Below, one piece after another: positions 1-6,979 of a stretch of DNA of 10,959 nucleotides (positions are counted from its first letter, which is position 1; each line of letters starts with the position of its first letter). This DNA comes from Synergistaceae bacterium. Lineage in GTDB: Bacteria > Synergistota > Synergistia > Synergistales > Synergistaceae. Both the position numbers and the translations under genes were made by a program. Where the stretch lies: contig JAUNNW010000040.1 of the NCBI GenBank assembly GCA_030531285.1, positions 1 through 10,959 of the forward strand, given 5' to 3'. The notes under the pieces were generated by a model that was given only the letters and a program-made list of their open reading frames with translations, searched no databases and had not been told where the DNA came from.

Positions 1-3000
1 TTAACGATTCCAGGCTTGATACCGAATTCGGCGTGCTGCAGTTTGACAACAGTTCTGTCCGTATAGGAAACAGTCAGACGTATGATCTGGACGTTAACGC
101 CAAAATAGAAAATATTGTCGCCTTCTCTCTGAAAGGCGGCGTCAAAAAACGCGGCGGAAACTGGACGGCAGATTCTCTCAAACTGAAATTGGACGACGGT
201 TCCGCCTTTGTTGACGGTGCGGTTTATCCTGTTCCCGATGCAAAAATTTCAGCGGAAAAACTTAACCTGAGCAAAATTGCCGCCGTATTCCCCGAAGTGC
301 GCCGTTTCGGCATCCGCGGAATCCTGACTTCCAACCTTACGTTCAAGGGCACCGGCAGGCAGCTCGAAACAGCAGGCAGCATGTCGCTGACAAACGCTCT
401 GATACACGGTATTCCTCTTAAAGCACTTACTGCGCGCTGGACGTACGGGAATGAAATGCTTGACACAGTCTTCAACGAGGAAAAGCTTGCGGCTTCAGCT
501 CTGACCGGAATGCTTAAATTTGACGGCAGAAAAGGAAAACAGTTTCTTGAGGCAGATCTTTCCACACAGAAGCTGCACCTCGCTACGCTGACAAAACAAT
601 TTAAAGATCAGCTTGGCGACATAAAAACGCTGCCGCAGGGAACGATTTCAGGAGCAAAAATAAAACTCAAAGGACCTCTTGAGGCTCTCACTGGCAGCAT
701 CAAACTGCTGCCGTCCGACATAAACTACGGCGGGTTTGCTTTTAAAAACCTGAAAGGCTCCGCCGTATTTGACGGAAAAGCACGCGGCAAGGTAGATTTC
801 TCAACTCTCCACAACAGCAAACCGATGACTCTGACAGGCGTCCTCGCTTTTGCGGACAACGTCCAGAACGATCTCAAATTCTCTACTGCCGGTTTCCGTC
901 TGGAAGAACTGTACAACGCCGTTCCTGCGCTGAAAAAAGCAAACGTTAAAGGCGCTGTGTCTGCAGATGCCTCTTTAACAGGAACCATTAGTAAACTGAA
1001 ACTCAACGCAAAGCTCTCCTCGGAACAGCTCACCGCTGACAAACTGGGCACAATCTCCTCTGCAAAGCTGAACGGAAATTATTTTCCCGGAAGCGGAAAC
1101 TTTGAACTAAGCAGTCTTTCTGCTGTCTGGAACGGGGCAAAACTGAACGCTTCAGGCGTACTGGACAACACAAAACAGAAGCCTGTGCTGAATTTCTCCG
1201 GTCACATCAGCGATTTTCAGACAGAACGCTTCTATCCGCTGCTCAGTTTCATGAATAACATCAACCTGAAAACAAGCTTAAACGCAGACTTCAAAGCAGC
1301 CGGCACTCCTTCCGACATTCAGGCTGACGCACGGCTGACATCCGGCGCCGGCACTCTCATGAAAGGGCTTGAGCTGCATTCCGCCTCGGCAGAACTGCAC
1401 TATAAAGACAATAAAATTGTCGTTGACCCTCTTACACTGGTCACTTCGTGCGGTGTTCTGAAATCGCGTGCAGAGTCAGTTGTCAAAGGCGGCACTGACT
1501 GGAGCTGGGAGGCTGACGTTGACCGTTTGCGAATGCGCGTTATAAACGGGGTTTTTGGCATGCATGAAGACATTAAAGGGATTATGTCCGGCAAAATACG
1601 GCTTTACAGCATAGGGCAGGGAATGCACTGGACAGGAGATTTTAAAAATTCAGCGTTCCTTTGGAGAACGTTCCGCTTCGATTCATTTACAGGAACCGCA
1701 AACGGCACAAAAGACATCGTCAATCTGGACGACATAAAATTTGAAATTTGCGGCGGCAAAGGCATCGCAAAAGGTCAGGTTACCATAGGCAAAACGCTCT
1801 CCACATCTATGCTCGACGTAAATCTGAAGGCTGACGGAATAAACATTTACGAAGTTACCCGCAGACATCTGCCGAAGGTACACAACATTCAGGGGCTTGC
1901 GTCCGGCAGATGCAAGGCGACAGGAAGCATTGCAGAGCCTGTCTTCAAAGGCATTGTCAAACTTTCGCCGCTGCGCGTCAGTACAGCTTACATTCCGGAG
2001 CTGACGGCAGTTGGCGAAGGCAGTCTGTCACATATTTTCTGTAAAAAAATCCGTGTTTCGCTGCCGGAGGGAAGTGCAAAAGGCAGCGCTTCGCTGCAGA
2101 AAAAAGAAAATACCTGGCACTGCAAAGCAAAACTTGACGGCAGCGGAATAGACGTAAAGAAACTGCTCCGCTTTACCTCCGACAGCGTAAAATCAACGCT
2201 TGACGGCAAAATTGACGCAAACGTAGAATTTGACTGTCCGCTGAACGAATTTATGGCAAAAGGCACACTGACAACAGATATGTTCCGCATCAAGGGACTG
2301 CAGTTAGAAAAAATTAAGGCATCTTTCTACTTTGCAGACAATTATTTTGTAGTTGAAGATCTGGCATGCGCGACAAACAGCGGCACTGTTTCAGGAGGTT
2401 TGGCTTACGATACGGCAACAAACCGCTGGGGTGCAACCTGCGACGTCAGCAACTTGGATATTGAAAAAGCTTACAAGGATGTTTTCAAAAATTCCAAGGG
2501 CAAAATCACGGGCAAAGGCGCAATGAAAGTACGTATCGGCGGTTATGCGTTCAATTTGGGAAGCCTTATGGCAGCCGGGACCATTCAGGCATCAGACGGG
2601 GAAATCACCGGCTTCAAGTTTGTCGACGCCGCAAAGAAATTTACAAAGAACAAACCTCTGCGCTACAAGAAGATGCAGACAACTTTCCGCTATGACAACG
2701 AAACCCTGATCTTCCTTCCGGGCACTCAGGCTATAGCGCCTGACGGAGATCCTGTCTACAGAGTGGCAATGGCGGACGGGTATATCACACGCAAAGGAGA
2801 TATGTCCGTTACCTGTCTGGGGAAATTCAACATCCGCGCACTGAACTCCCTGCTCGGAGGAATCAGCGGCCTTGTGGACATGAGCCGCACAATAACCACT
2901 CAGGGCATAAACAACATTGACACGAAAGAACTGCTGCAGAGCGTTCTCGGCGGCGTCTTGGGCGGCGCTACACGTTCGTCATTCCGCTTCGTTTCTCTCG

Positions 3001-3260
3001 GCTTAGGCGGAAACATCAGCTCTCCGAAGCTGACAAAACTTGTTGTTGAATCAGATGCCAGAAGAAAACACAGAGGCTCGACAATACCAACGTCAACCAG
3101 CGATCCCGACGAAAGAAAAATACGGCAGGACGGAGATTTTACCTTTAAGCTTCATTTTGAAATACCGGTAGGCTACGGCAAAAGCTCTGAATCGGCAGAC
3201 CTTCCCGGGCAGTTCATGCAGGACACGCTGAAAAGCATTATTTCAAACATAACCTTCTAA
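1..3260 (+). CDS. AsmA/TamB-like envelope protein, C-terminal part (5' end outside window)
   Basis: The frame is open from base 3 to the TAA at 3258-3260, giving 1085 visible residues, so the gene begins before the window; the GTG at 33 is only an internal codon. The protein is a long run of short beta-rich repeats (patterns such as 'G-x-A-x-h-x-G', 'L-x-G-x-h-x-h') with spaced phrases like GSIAEPVFKG and TGTISKLKLNAKL. This is the look of AsmA, YhdP and TamB proteins, whose beta-taco grooves are thought to carry phospholipids between inner and outer membranes. Near the end, a stretch beginning GKFNIRALNSLLGG (about bases 2820-2880) and a glycine-rich LGGVLGG segment resemble the AsmA-like C-terminal region. 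The N-terminal membrane anchor expected for this family is not visible. cobU follows after 12 bases, so it probably shares a transcript with the vitamin B12 genes, although its job looks unrelated. The family call is fairly secure; the exact subfamily is not. Confidence 0.8.
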   Translation, partial: NDSRLDTEFGVLQFDNSSVRIGNSQTYDLDVNAKIENIVAFSLKGGVKKRGGNWTADSLKLKLDDGSAFVDGAVYPVPDAKISAEKLNLSKIAAVFPEVRRFGIRGILTSNLTFKGTGRQLETAGSMSLTNALIHGIPLKALTARWTYGNEMLDTVFNEEKLAASALTGMLKFDGRKGKQFLEADLSTQKLHLATLTKQFKDQLGDIKTLPQGTISGAKIKLKGPLEALTGSIKLLPSDINYGGFAFKNLKGSAVFDGKARGKVDFSTLHNSKPMTLTGVLAFADNVQNDLKFSTAGFRLEELYNAVPALKKANVKGAVSADASLTGTISKLKLNAKLSSEQLTADKLGTISSAKLNGNYFPGSGNFELSSLSAVWNGAKLNASGVLDNTKQKPVLNFSGHISDFQTERFYPLLSFMNNINLKTSLNADFKAAGTPSDIQADARLTSGAGTLMKGLELHSASAELHYKDNKIVVDPLTLVTSCGVLKSRAESVVKGGTDWSWEADVDRLRMRVINGVFGMHEDIKGIMSGKIRLYSIGQGMHWTGDFKNSAFLWRTFRFDSFTGTANGTKDIVNLDDIKFEICGGKGIAKGQVTIGKTLSTSMLDVNLKADGINIYEVTRRHLPKVHNIQGLASGRCKATGSIAEPVFKGIVKLSPLRVSTAYIPELTAVGEGSLSHIFCKKIRVSLPEGSAKGSASLQKKENTWHCKAKLDGSGIDVKKLLRFTSDSVKSTLDGKIDANVEFDCPLNEFMAKGTLTTDMFRIKGLQLEKIKASFYFADNYFVVEDLACATNSGTVSGGLAYDTATNRWGATCDVSNLDIEKAYKDVFKNSKGKITGKGAMKVRIGGYAFNLGSLMAAGTIQASDGEITGFKFVDAAKKFTKNKPLRYKKMQTTFRYDNETLIFLPGTQAIAPDGDPVYRVAMADGYITRKGDMSVTCLGKFNIRALNSLLGGISGLVDMSRTITTQGINNIDTKELLQSVLGGVLGGATRSSFRFVSLGLGGNISSPKLTKLVVESDARRKHRGSTIPTSTSDPDERKIRQDGDFTFKLHFEIPVGYGKSSESADLPGQFMQDTLKSIISNITF

Positions 3261-3262
3261 GC

Positions 3263-3268
3263 AGGTGA
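3263..3268 (+). promoter_or_regulatory. Ribosome binding site of cobU
   Basis: AGGTGA lies four bases before the ATG at 3273, in the short gap after the preceding stop codon. The same type of site (GAGGTGA, same spacing) precedes metF, which supports both starts. Confidence 0.7.
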
Positions 3269-3272
3269 AATT

Positions 3273-3830
3273 ATGGATACAGGAATTACTCTGATACTGG
3301 GCGGCGCAAGAAGCGGAAAATCAACTTTTGCGGAACAGCTCGCCAGAAATTCGGACACTGCGGTTACCTATCTTGCAACTTCCGACATCTGCGACAAAGA
3401 GATGGAAGAACGCGTGCGCATGCACAGAGAACGCAGACCGAAAGAATGGAACACGTGGGAAGGCGCGCCTGAAGAGCTTCCCGAAGCGGTTGCAAAAATG
3501 GAAGGCACACTCATTTTGGACTGTCTGACAATGTGGCTGACGCGGCTTACGTTTGCCACGGACGCAGCCGAAAACGGAACGGAAGAGGATTGGCATGTGC
3601 GCGAACAGGAAATAAGGCAGCTGACAGAAACACTTTGCGGCTCCGCAGGAAAAAATACGCACCTTATTATCGTCAGCAACGAAGTCGGCTTTGGAATAGT
3701 GCCTGAAAACAGACTTGCCAGACGTTTCCGCGACATGCAGGGACGCATCAACCAGCTTGTTGCAAACCGCGCGGCAAACGTAGCGCTCGTCGTTGCCGGC
3801 TGCCCGCTGTGGGTAAAGGCGGAAAAATAA
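3273..3830 (+). CDS. cobU: Adenosylcobinamide kinase / adenosylcobinamide-phosphate guanylyltransferase
   Basis: This cytoplasmic enzyme phosphorylates adenosylcobinamide and transfers GMP to it, making AdoCbi-GDP for CobS. The protein is 185 residues, the usual CobU size. It begins with a P-loop, GGARSGKS at residues 10-17. The segment MHRERRPKEW (50-59) holds His51, which aligns with the histidine guanylylated in Salmonella CobU. LILDCLTMWLTRL (80-92) is the Walker B-like stretch. NEVGFGIVPEN (136-146), followed by RDMQGRINQ (153-161) and VVAGCPLW (173-180), is the conserved C-terminal signature. All key motifs are present, so both activities should be intact. The start is an ATG with a good ribosome binding site, 12 bases after the AsmA-like gene. 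cobS follows 38 bases later. The family has few look-alikes, so the call is firm. Confidence 0.96.
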   Translation: MDTGITLILGGARSGKSTFAEQLARNSDTAVTYLATSDICDKEMEERVRMHRERRPKEWNTWEGAPEELPEAVAKMEGTLILDCLTMWLTRLTFATDAAENGTEEDWHVREQEIRQLTETLCGSAGKNTHLIIVSNEVGFGIVPENRLARRFRDMQGRINQLVANRAANVALVVAGCPLWVKAEK

Positions 3831-3852
3831 TACAGCCCCGGGCTTACTTTTT

Positions 3853-3859
3853 GAAAGGA
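3853..3859 (+). promoter_or_regulatory. Ribosome binding site that fixes the cobS start
   Basis: GAAAGGA sits nine bases before the ATG at 3869. It favours that ATG over the in-frame GTG at 3809, which lies inside the end of cobU and would add 20 poorly conserved-looking residues. Confidence 0.65.
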
Positions 3860-3868
3860 CAAACGGGC

Positions 3869-4630
3869 ATGAAAGAAACAAAAGACAAAAAACGCTGCAG
3901 TTTTAAAGACAGATTTGCGCTTATTTGGGCGTTGGAAACACGCTTTTCGCTGCCGGAAAGCCGGTGGCCGAAGGAGACCGTCCCCGGCAACAAATACGTT
4001 GCCCTGATTCCGCTTGCCGGAGGAATTCTCGGAGTTATGACGGCATTTCTTGTCTGTGTTTTGTCCCACTATATCAGCCCGTATGCAGCGGCATGGATAG
4101 GCGCAATGTTTTACGCGCTTGCAGGCTGGGGAATTCATCTGGACGGCTGGGCAGACGTGTGGGACGGGATAGGCTCCGGCAAAAGCGGCGAAGAGCTGCG
4201 TGCCGTGATCAAAGATACGAAAACAGGCGCTTTTGCCGTCATCGGTATTGTTCTCGCACTCGGCGCTTGGACATCGCTTGCGGCTTGCATACCAATTGAA
4301 AAACGCTTCTCCGCCATTGTTTTGGCGGCAGTCTGCGGACGATTTGCTGAAGCTTCAGCCTGTTATTTCGGGAAATATCCGTGGGAAAACGGACTTGTTG
4401 ACTGTGTTGCGGCTTTTGACGGCGGAGATTTTGCCGTGTCGCTGCTCTGCGTAGTTCCTTTCGCATTTTTTGCGCTTGATTACTGTGCAATGTCTGCAAT
4501 GCTCTGTTTTGTCATCGGGGCAATGGGCGCCTCATACATGAATAAAAAAATGGGAGGCACCAACGGAGACGTGCTCGGCGCCGTTGAAATTCTCGGCGAA
4601 CTTGCAACGCTTCTGCTGTTTGCCGCATGA
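3869..4630 (+). CDS. cobS: Adenosylcobinamide-GDP ribazoletransferase (cobalamin synthase)
   Basis: This integral membrane enzyme joins AdoCbi-GDP to alpha-ribazole or its 5'-phosphate, the step that completes the cobalamin nucleotide loop. From the ATG at 3869 the protein has 253 residues, normal for CobS. The hallmark HLDGWADVWDG (90-100) carries His90, Asp92, Asp96 and Asp99, the acidic metal-binding motif of the family. It is followed by KDTKTGAFAVIG (115-126), matching the usual 'K-D-S-x-x-G-A-F-G' stretch, and by GGTNGDVLGA (229-238) near the C-terminus. Six or seven hydrophobic segments are visible, for example about 43-66, 72-89, 121-139, 186-203, 207-224 and 236-253. A GTG at 3809 would give 273 residues but lacks support. 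The stop codon overlaps the start of the next gene (ATGA), suggesting coupled translation with the HAD phosphatase. Confidence 0.96.
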   Translation: MKETKDKKRCSFKDRFALIWALETRFSLPESRWPKETVPGNKYVALIPLAGGILGVMTAFLVCVLSHYISPYAAAWIGAMFYALAGWGIHLDGWADVWDGIGSGKSGEELRAVIKDTKTGAFAVIGIVLALGAWTSLAACIPIEKRFSAIVLAAVCGRFAEASACYFGKYPWENGLVDCVAAFDGGDFAVSLLCVVPFAFFALDYCAMSAMLCFVIGAMGASYMNKKMGGTNGDVLGAVEILGELATLLLFAA

Positions 4631-5427
4631 AGCCGAAACTTATTGCCTCAGACGTTGACGGCACCCTCCTGAACAGCGCAGGAGAGCTTACGGAACGCAC
4701 CGCCGCCGCGCTGCGCGAAGCCGAAAAACAGGGCATAAAAACTATGCTTGCAACCGGACGCATGTGCTGTTCAGGGCTTGTTTTCGCAAGAAGATTAGGC
4801 ATGACGGCGCCCTGTGTCTTTTACAACGGCTCCATAATTATGAATCCTGTTACGGAAGAAATATACTTCAAACAGGAACTTGACGTAAGTCTTGTGTCAC
4901 GCGTTCTGGCATATTACAGAAAAAAGGGCTGGTATATTCAGAAATACGTGAACGACACACTCTGCGTTGTTGACAGCAGCGATGAACGGACACAGTATTA
5001 CGCTGCAATAACCAACGTAAATGCTGTTTCGCTCGGGGAAAAATTCTGGACGGAACCTTCTGCGTCAACCAAACTGCTGGTATGCGCCAAAGAAACGGAA
5101 GACTGCGCATCCATGTTTGAAGAAACAAAACGTATTTTCGGCAGCGAGCTTTACATTGCAGGTTCATGGAAACGCATCTTTGAACTGGTGCATCCGAATG
5201 TCAACAAAGCGCGCGCCGTAGCTCAGGCTGCTGAAATACTCGGCATCCCGCGTGAAGAAACGGTCTGTTTCGGCGATTCTGGAAATGACAACGAAATGCT
5301 CCGCTGGGCAGGGCTGGGAGTTGCGATGGGCAATGCCAAAGAAGAAACAAAACGCGCCGCAGACGCTGTTGCGGACACAAACGACAGAGACGGACTCGCA
5401 AAATTTGTCGAGAGCCTGTTAGCATAA
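4627..5427 (+). CDS. Cof-type HAD-IIB family phosphatase
   Basis: This is a haloacid dehalogenase-superfamily hydrolase of 266 residues, typical for the Cof/YidA type, which removes phosphate from small phosphorylated metabolites in the cytoplasm. Motif I is DVDGTLLNS (9-17), with nucleophile Asp9 and acid/base Asp11. Motif II is the Thr in LATGR (41-45). Lys194 in the NVNKA segment is the likely motif III lysine. Motif IV is GDSGNDNEML (216-225), followed by GVAMGNA (231-237). The region between motifs II and III, roughly 80-190, is the C2B cap that sets substrate choice. The start ATG overlaps the cobS stop by four bases, so the two are probably translationally coupled. Cof-type enzymes are promiscuous and the substrate cannot be read from sequence. 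Given the neighbours, alpha-ribazole-5'-phosphate or adenosylcobalamin-5'-phosphate is a reasonable hypothesis, since no cobC is in the window. Family firm, substrate open. Confidence 0.92.
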   Translation: MKPKLIASDVDGTLLNSAGELTERTAAALREAEKQGIKTMLATGRMCCSGLVFARRLGMTAPCVFYNGSIIMNPVTEEIYFKQELDVSLVSRVLAYYRKKGWYIQKYVNDTLCVVDSSDERTQYYAAITNVNAVSLGEKFWTEPSASTKLLVCAKETEDCASMFEETKRIFGSELYIAGSWKRIFELVHPNVNKARAVAQAAEILGIPREETVCFGDSGNDNEMLRWAGLGVAMGNAKEETKRAADAVADTNDRDGLAKFVESLLA

Positions 5428-5437
5428 AATAAATTAC

Positions 5438-5444
5438 GAGGTGA
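5438..5444 (+). promoter_or_regulatory. Ribosome binding site of metF
   Basis: GAGGTGA lies four bases before the ATG at 5449, a strong match to the anti-Shine-Dalgarno sequence, within the 21-base gap after the HAD gene. Confidence 0.7.
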
Positions 5445-5448
5445 ACTT

Positions 5449-6321
5449 ATGAACAGCTATTTTAATTCTCCGAAACCGGCATACAGCTTTGAAATTTTTC
5501 CGCCCAAAGGAACCGGCAGCCTTGCTTCCGTATTCGCTACCATTGACGAACTCGCAAGCCTCTCTCCTGACCTTATAAGCGTTACCTACGGCGCAGGGGG
5601 CACAAGCCGCGAAAATACCGTTGAAATCGCGTCAAAAATACAAAACAGCTACAATATCCCCGCCGTAGCGCATTTAACCTGCGTAGGGGCAACAAAAGTC
5701 TCTTTGGATACAATTCTGGACAAACTGCAGGCAAACGGGGTCAGCAACATACTCGCTCTTCGCGGCGACCTTGTCGAAGGAGAACCTCTCGGGGAATTCA
5801 AACATGCGTCAGACCTGATAGAATACATGAAAAGACATTACAGTTTTACTGTTTTCGCTGCCTGCTATCCGGAAAAACACCCGGAAGCGCCAAGCCTCGA
5901 AGCAGACATAGACAATTTGAAAAAAAAGGTGGATGCAGGCGCAGACGTTCTGATTACCCAGCTTTTCTTCAGCAACGACGACTTCTTCCGTTTCCGTGAC
6001 AAGGTGCGCGCCGCAGGAATAAACACGCCGATAGAAACGGGGATAATGCCGATAACCTCTGCTTCCCAGGTAACGCGCATGGTAAACCTGTGCGGAGCAA
6101 CCCTGCCTGAAACAATAAGAAGAAAACTCGCCGCATACGGGCACAACAGCATGGCAATGAAAGAAGCCGGCATAGCTTACGCCGTTGAACAGATATCAGA
6201 CCTGCTCGCCTCGGAAACCGATGGAATTCACTTGTACACAATGAATCAGCCGTCCATTGCAAAACGCATTTCCGAAAGCCTTCGCGGCATACTCTACTCA
6301 AGGAGAGTAAAGTGTGATTAA
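5449..6321 (+). CDS. metF: 5,10-methylenetetrahydrofolate reductase
   Basis: MetF is a cytoplasmic flavoprotein that reduces 5,10-methylene- to 5-methyltetrahydrofolate, the methyl donor for the methionine synthase encoded downstream. The protein is 290 residues, the normal bacterial single-domain length. FEIFPPKG (14-21) contains Glu15, matching the catalytic Glu28 of E. coli MetF. VTYGAGG (45-51), AHLTCVG (74-80) and LALRGD (102-107) follow; Asp107 matches E. coli Asp120, which tunes the flavin. ACYPEKHPEA (138-147), DAGADVLITQLFF (162-174), TGIMPI (197-202) and HLYTMNQP (261-268) complete the TIM-barrel signature. The start has a strong ribosome binding site. The last eight bases overlap the GTG start of the reactivation gene, indicating coupling within a methionine module. 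The electron donor (NADH, or ferredoxin via a partner) cannot be told from this sequence, and no metV-like partner gene is present. Confidence 0.97.
   Translation: MNSYFNSPKPAYSFEIFPPKGTGSLASVFATIDELASLSPDLISVTYGAGGTSRENTVEIASKIQNSYNIPAVAHLTCVGATKVSLDTILDKLQANGVSNILALRGDLVEGEPLGEFKHASDLIEYMKRHYSFTVFAACYPEKHPEAPSLEADIDNLKKKVDAGADVLITQLFFSNDDFFRFRDKVRAAGINTPIETGIMPITSASQVTRMVNLCGATLPETIRRKLAAYGHNSMAMKEAGIAYAVEQISDLLASETDGIHLYTMNQPSIAKRISESLRGILYSRRVKCD
6301..6307 (+). promoter_or_regulatory. Ribosome binding site of the MetH reactivation gene, inside the metF 3' end
   Basis: AGGAGAG lies six bases before the GTG at 6314. It is embedded in the last codons of metF and supports a GTG start that overlaps metF by eight bases. 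Confidence 0.7.
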
Positions 6322-6979
6322 AATTCCGCCTTCCGTTTTGAAAGAGGCACTGCGTCTGCTCGGTGCAAATGCAGAAGCTGACAACAGGCTGCTTGACGAC
6401 CTTGAACGTGCATACGAGCAGCTGCTGAAAGTATCGAAACCAAGAACGGTGTACAAAAAAGCTGCAGTCAGACAGACAGAAAACGGGGTTCTTCTTGACA
6501 GCAGAGAATTTGTAAGCAAAGATTTGAAAAAACTTCTTTCAAACTCTTCTCACGCATTTATAATTGCGGCAACCTTAGGCGCAGAAACAGACGGGCTTTT
6601 AAGAAGAAAAATGATTGAAAACATGGCTGACGCCGCACTGCTTGATGCATGTGCAAACGCAGAGACAGAGCGGGTTTGCGACACTTTGGAACAGCAGCTT
6701 TCTGCTGAAATCGGCGAAGGAGAATACCTGACAAGGCGTTTCTCCCCGGGATACGGCGATGTGGATTTAAAGTATTCGTCAGCATTAGTCAATATCCTCA
6801 ACACACAAAATGTGATAGGATTGGCATGCACGGCATCGAAAATGCTGGTGCCGTCTAAATCGGTAACGGCTTTTATAGGAATTTCAGCCATCAAAGAAGA
6901 CAGACACAGACGCTGTGACGAATGTGCCGCAAACACGGATTGTGTCTGGAAAAAACGGGGTGAGCGCTGTGGCGTTTAA
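6314..6979 (+). CDS. Stand-alone methionine synthase (B12-dependent) reactivation domain protein
   Basis: This 221-residue protein corresponds to the C-terminal AdoMet-binding activation domain of classical MetH. That domain remethylates cobalamin after its cobalt slips to the inactive Co(II) state, using AdoMet and an electron. The signature is RFSPGYGDV (142-150), with Arg142, Gly146 and Tyr147 matching the RxxxGY AdoMet-binding motif of E. coli MetH. It is followed by IGLACTASKMLVPSKSVTAFIG (split as 168-178 and 179-189), the typical 'IG-x-x-x-T-x-S-x-M-x-P-x-K-S-V' stretch. The N-terminal 140 residues are a helical region with a TLGAETD patch (87-93). The tail carries four cysteines, Cys201, Cys204, Cys210 and Cys219, a possible metal site. 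It starts with GTG behind a good ribosome binding site, overlaps metF by eight bases and overlaps metH by about 11. The adjacent metH lacks this domain, so the two proteins very likely work together. Confidence 0.93.
   Translation: MIKIPPSVLKEALRLLGANAEADNRLLDDLERAYEQLLKVSKPRTVYKKAAVRQTENGVLLDSREFVSKDLKKLLSNSSHAFIIAATLGAETDGLLRRKMIENMADAALLDACANAETERVCDTLEQQLSAEIGEGEYLTRRFSPGYGDVDLKYSSALVNILNTQNVIGLACTASKMLVPSKSVTAFIGISAIKEDRHRRCDECAANTDCVWKKRGERCGV
6957..6963 (+). promoter_or_regulatory. Ribosome binding site that suggests the metH start
   Basis: GGGGTGA lies five bases before the GTG at 6969, within the end of the preceding gene. It favours 6969 over GTG codons at 6960 and 6915, which have weaker or no upstream purine-rich sites. 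Confidence 0.5.

Noticed and set aside
1485..1500. GGCACTG sequences resembling a cobalamin riboswitch B12 box (also near 2381)
   Set aside because: They lie within the AsmA-like coding region with no surrounding riboswitch structure and far from a gene start.
3809..3868. Longer cobS starting at GTG 3809
   Set aside because: The extra 20 residues overlap the end of cobU and have no ribosome binding site, while ATG 3869 has GAAAGGA nine bases upstream.
3368..4138. Minus-strand open frame of 256 codons opposite cobU and cobS
   Set aside because: It lies antisense to cobU and cobS with every key motif intact on the plus strand, and its translation shows no family features.
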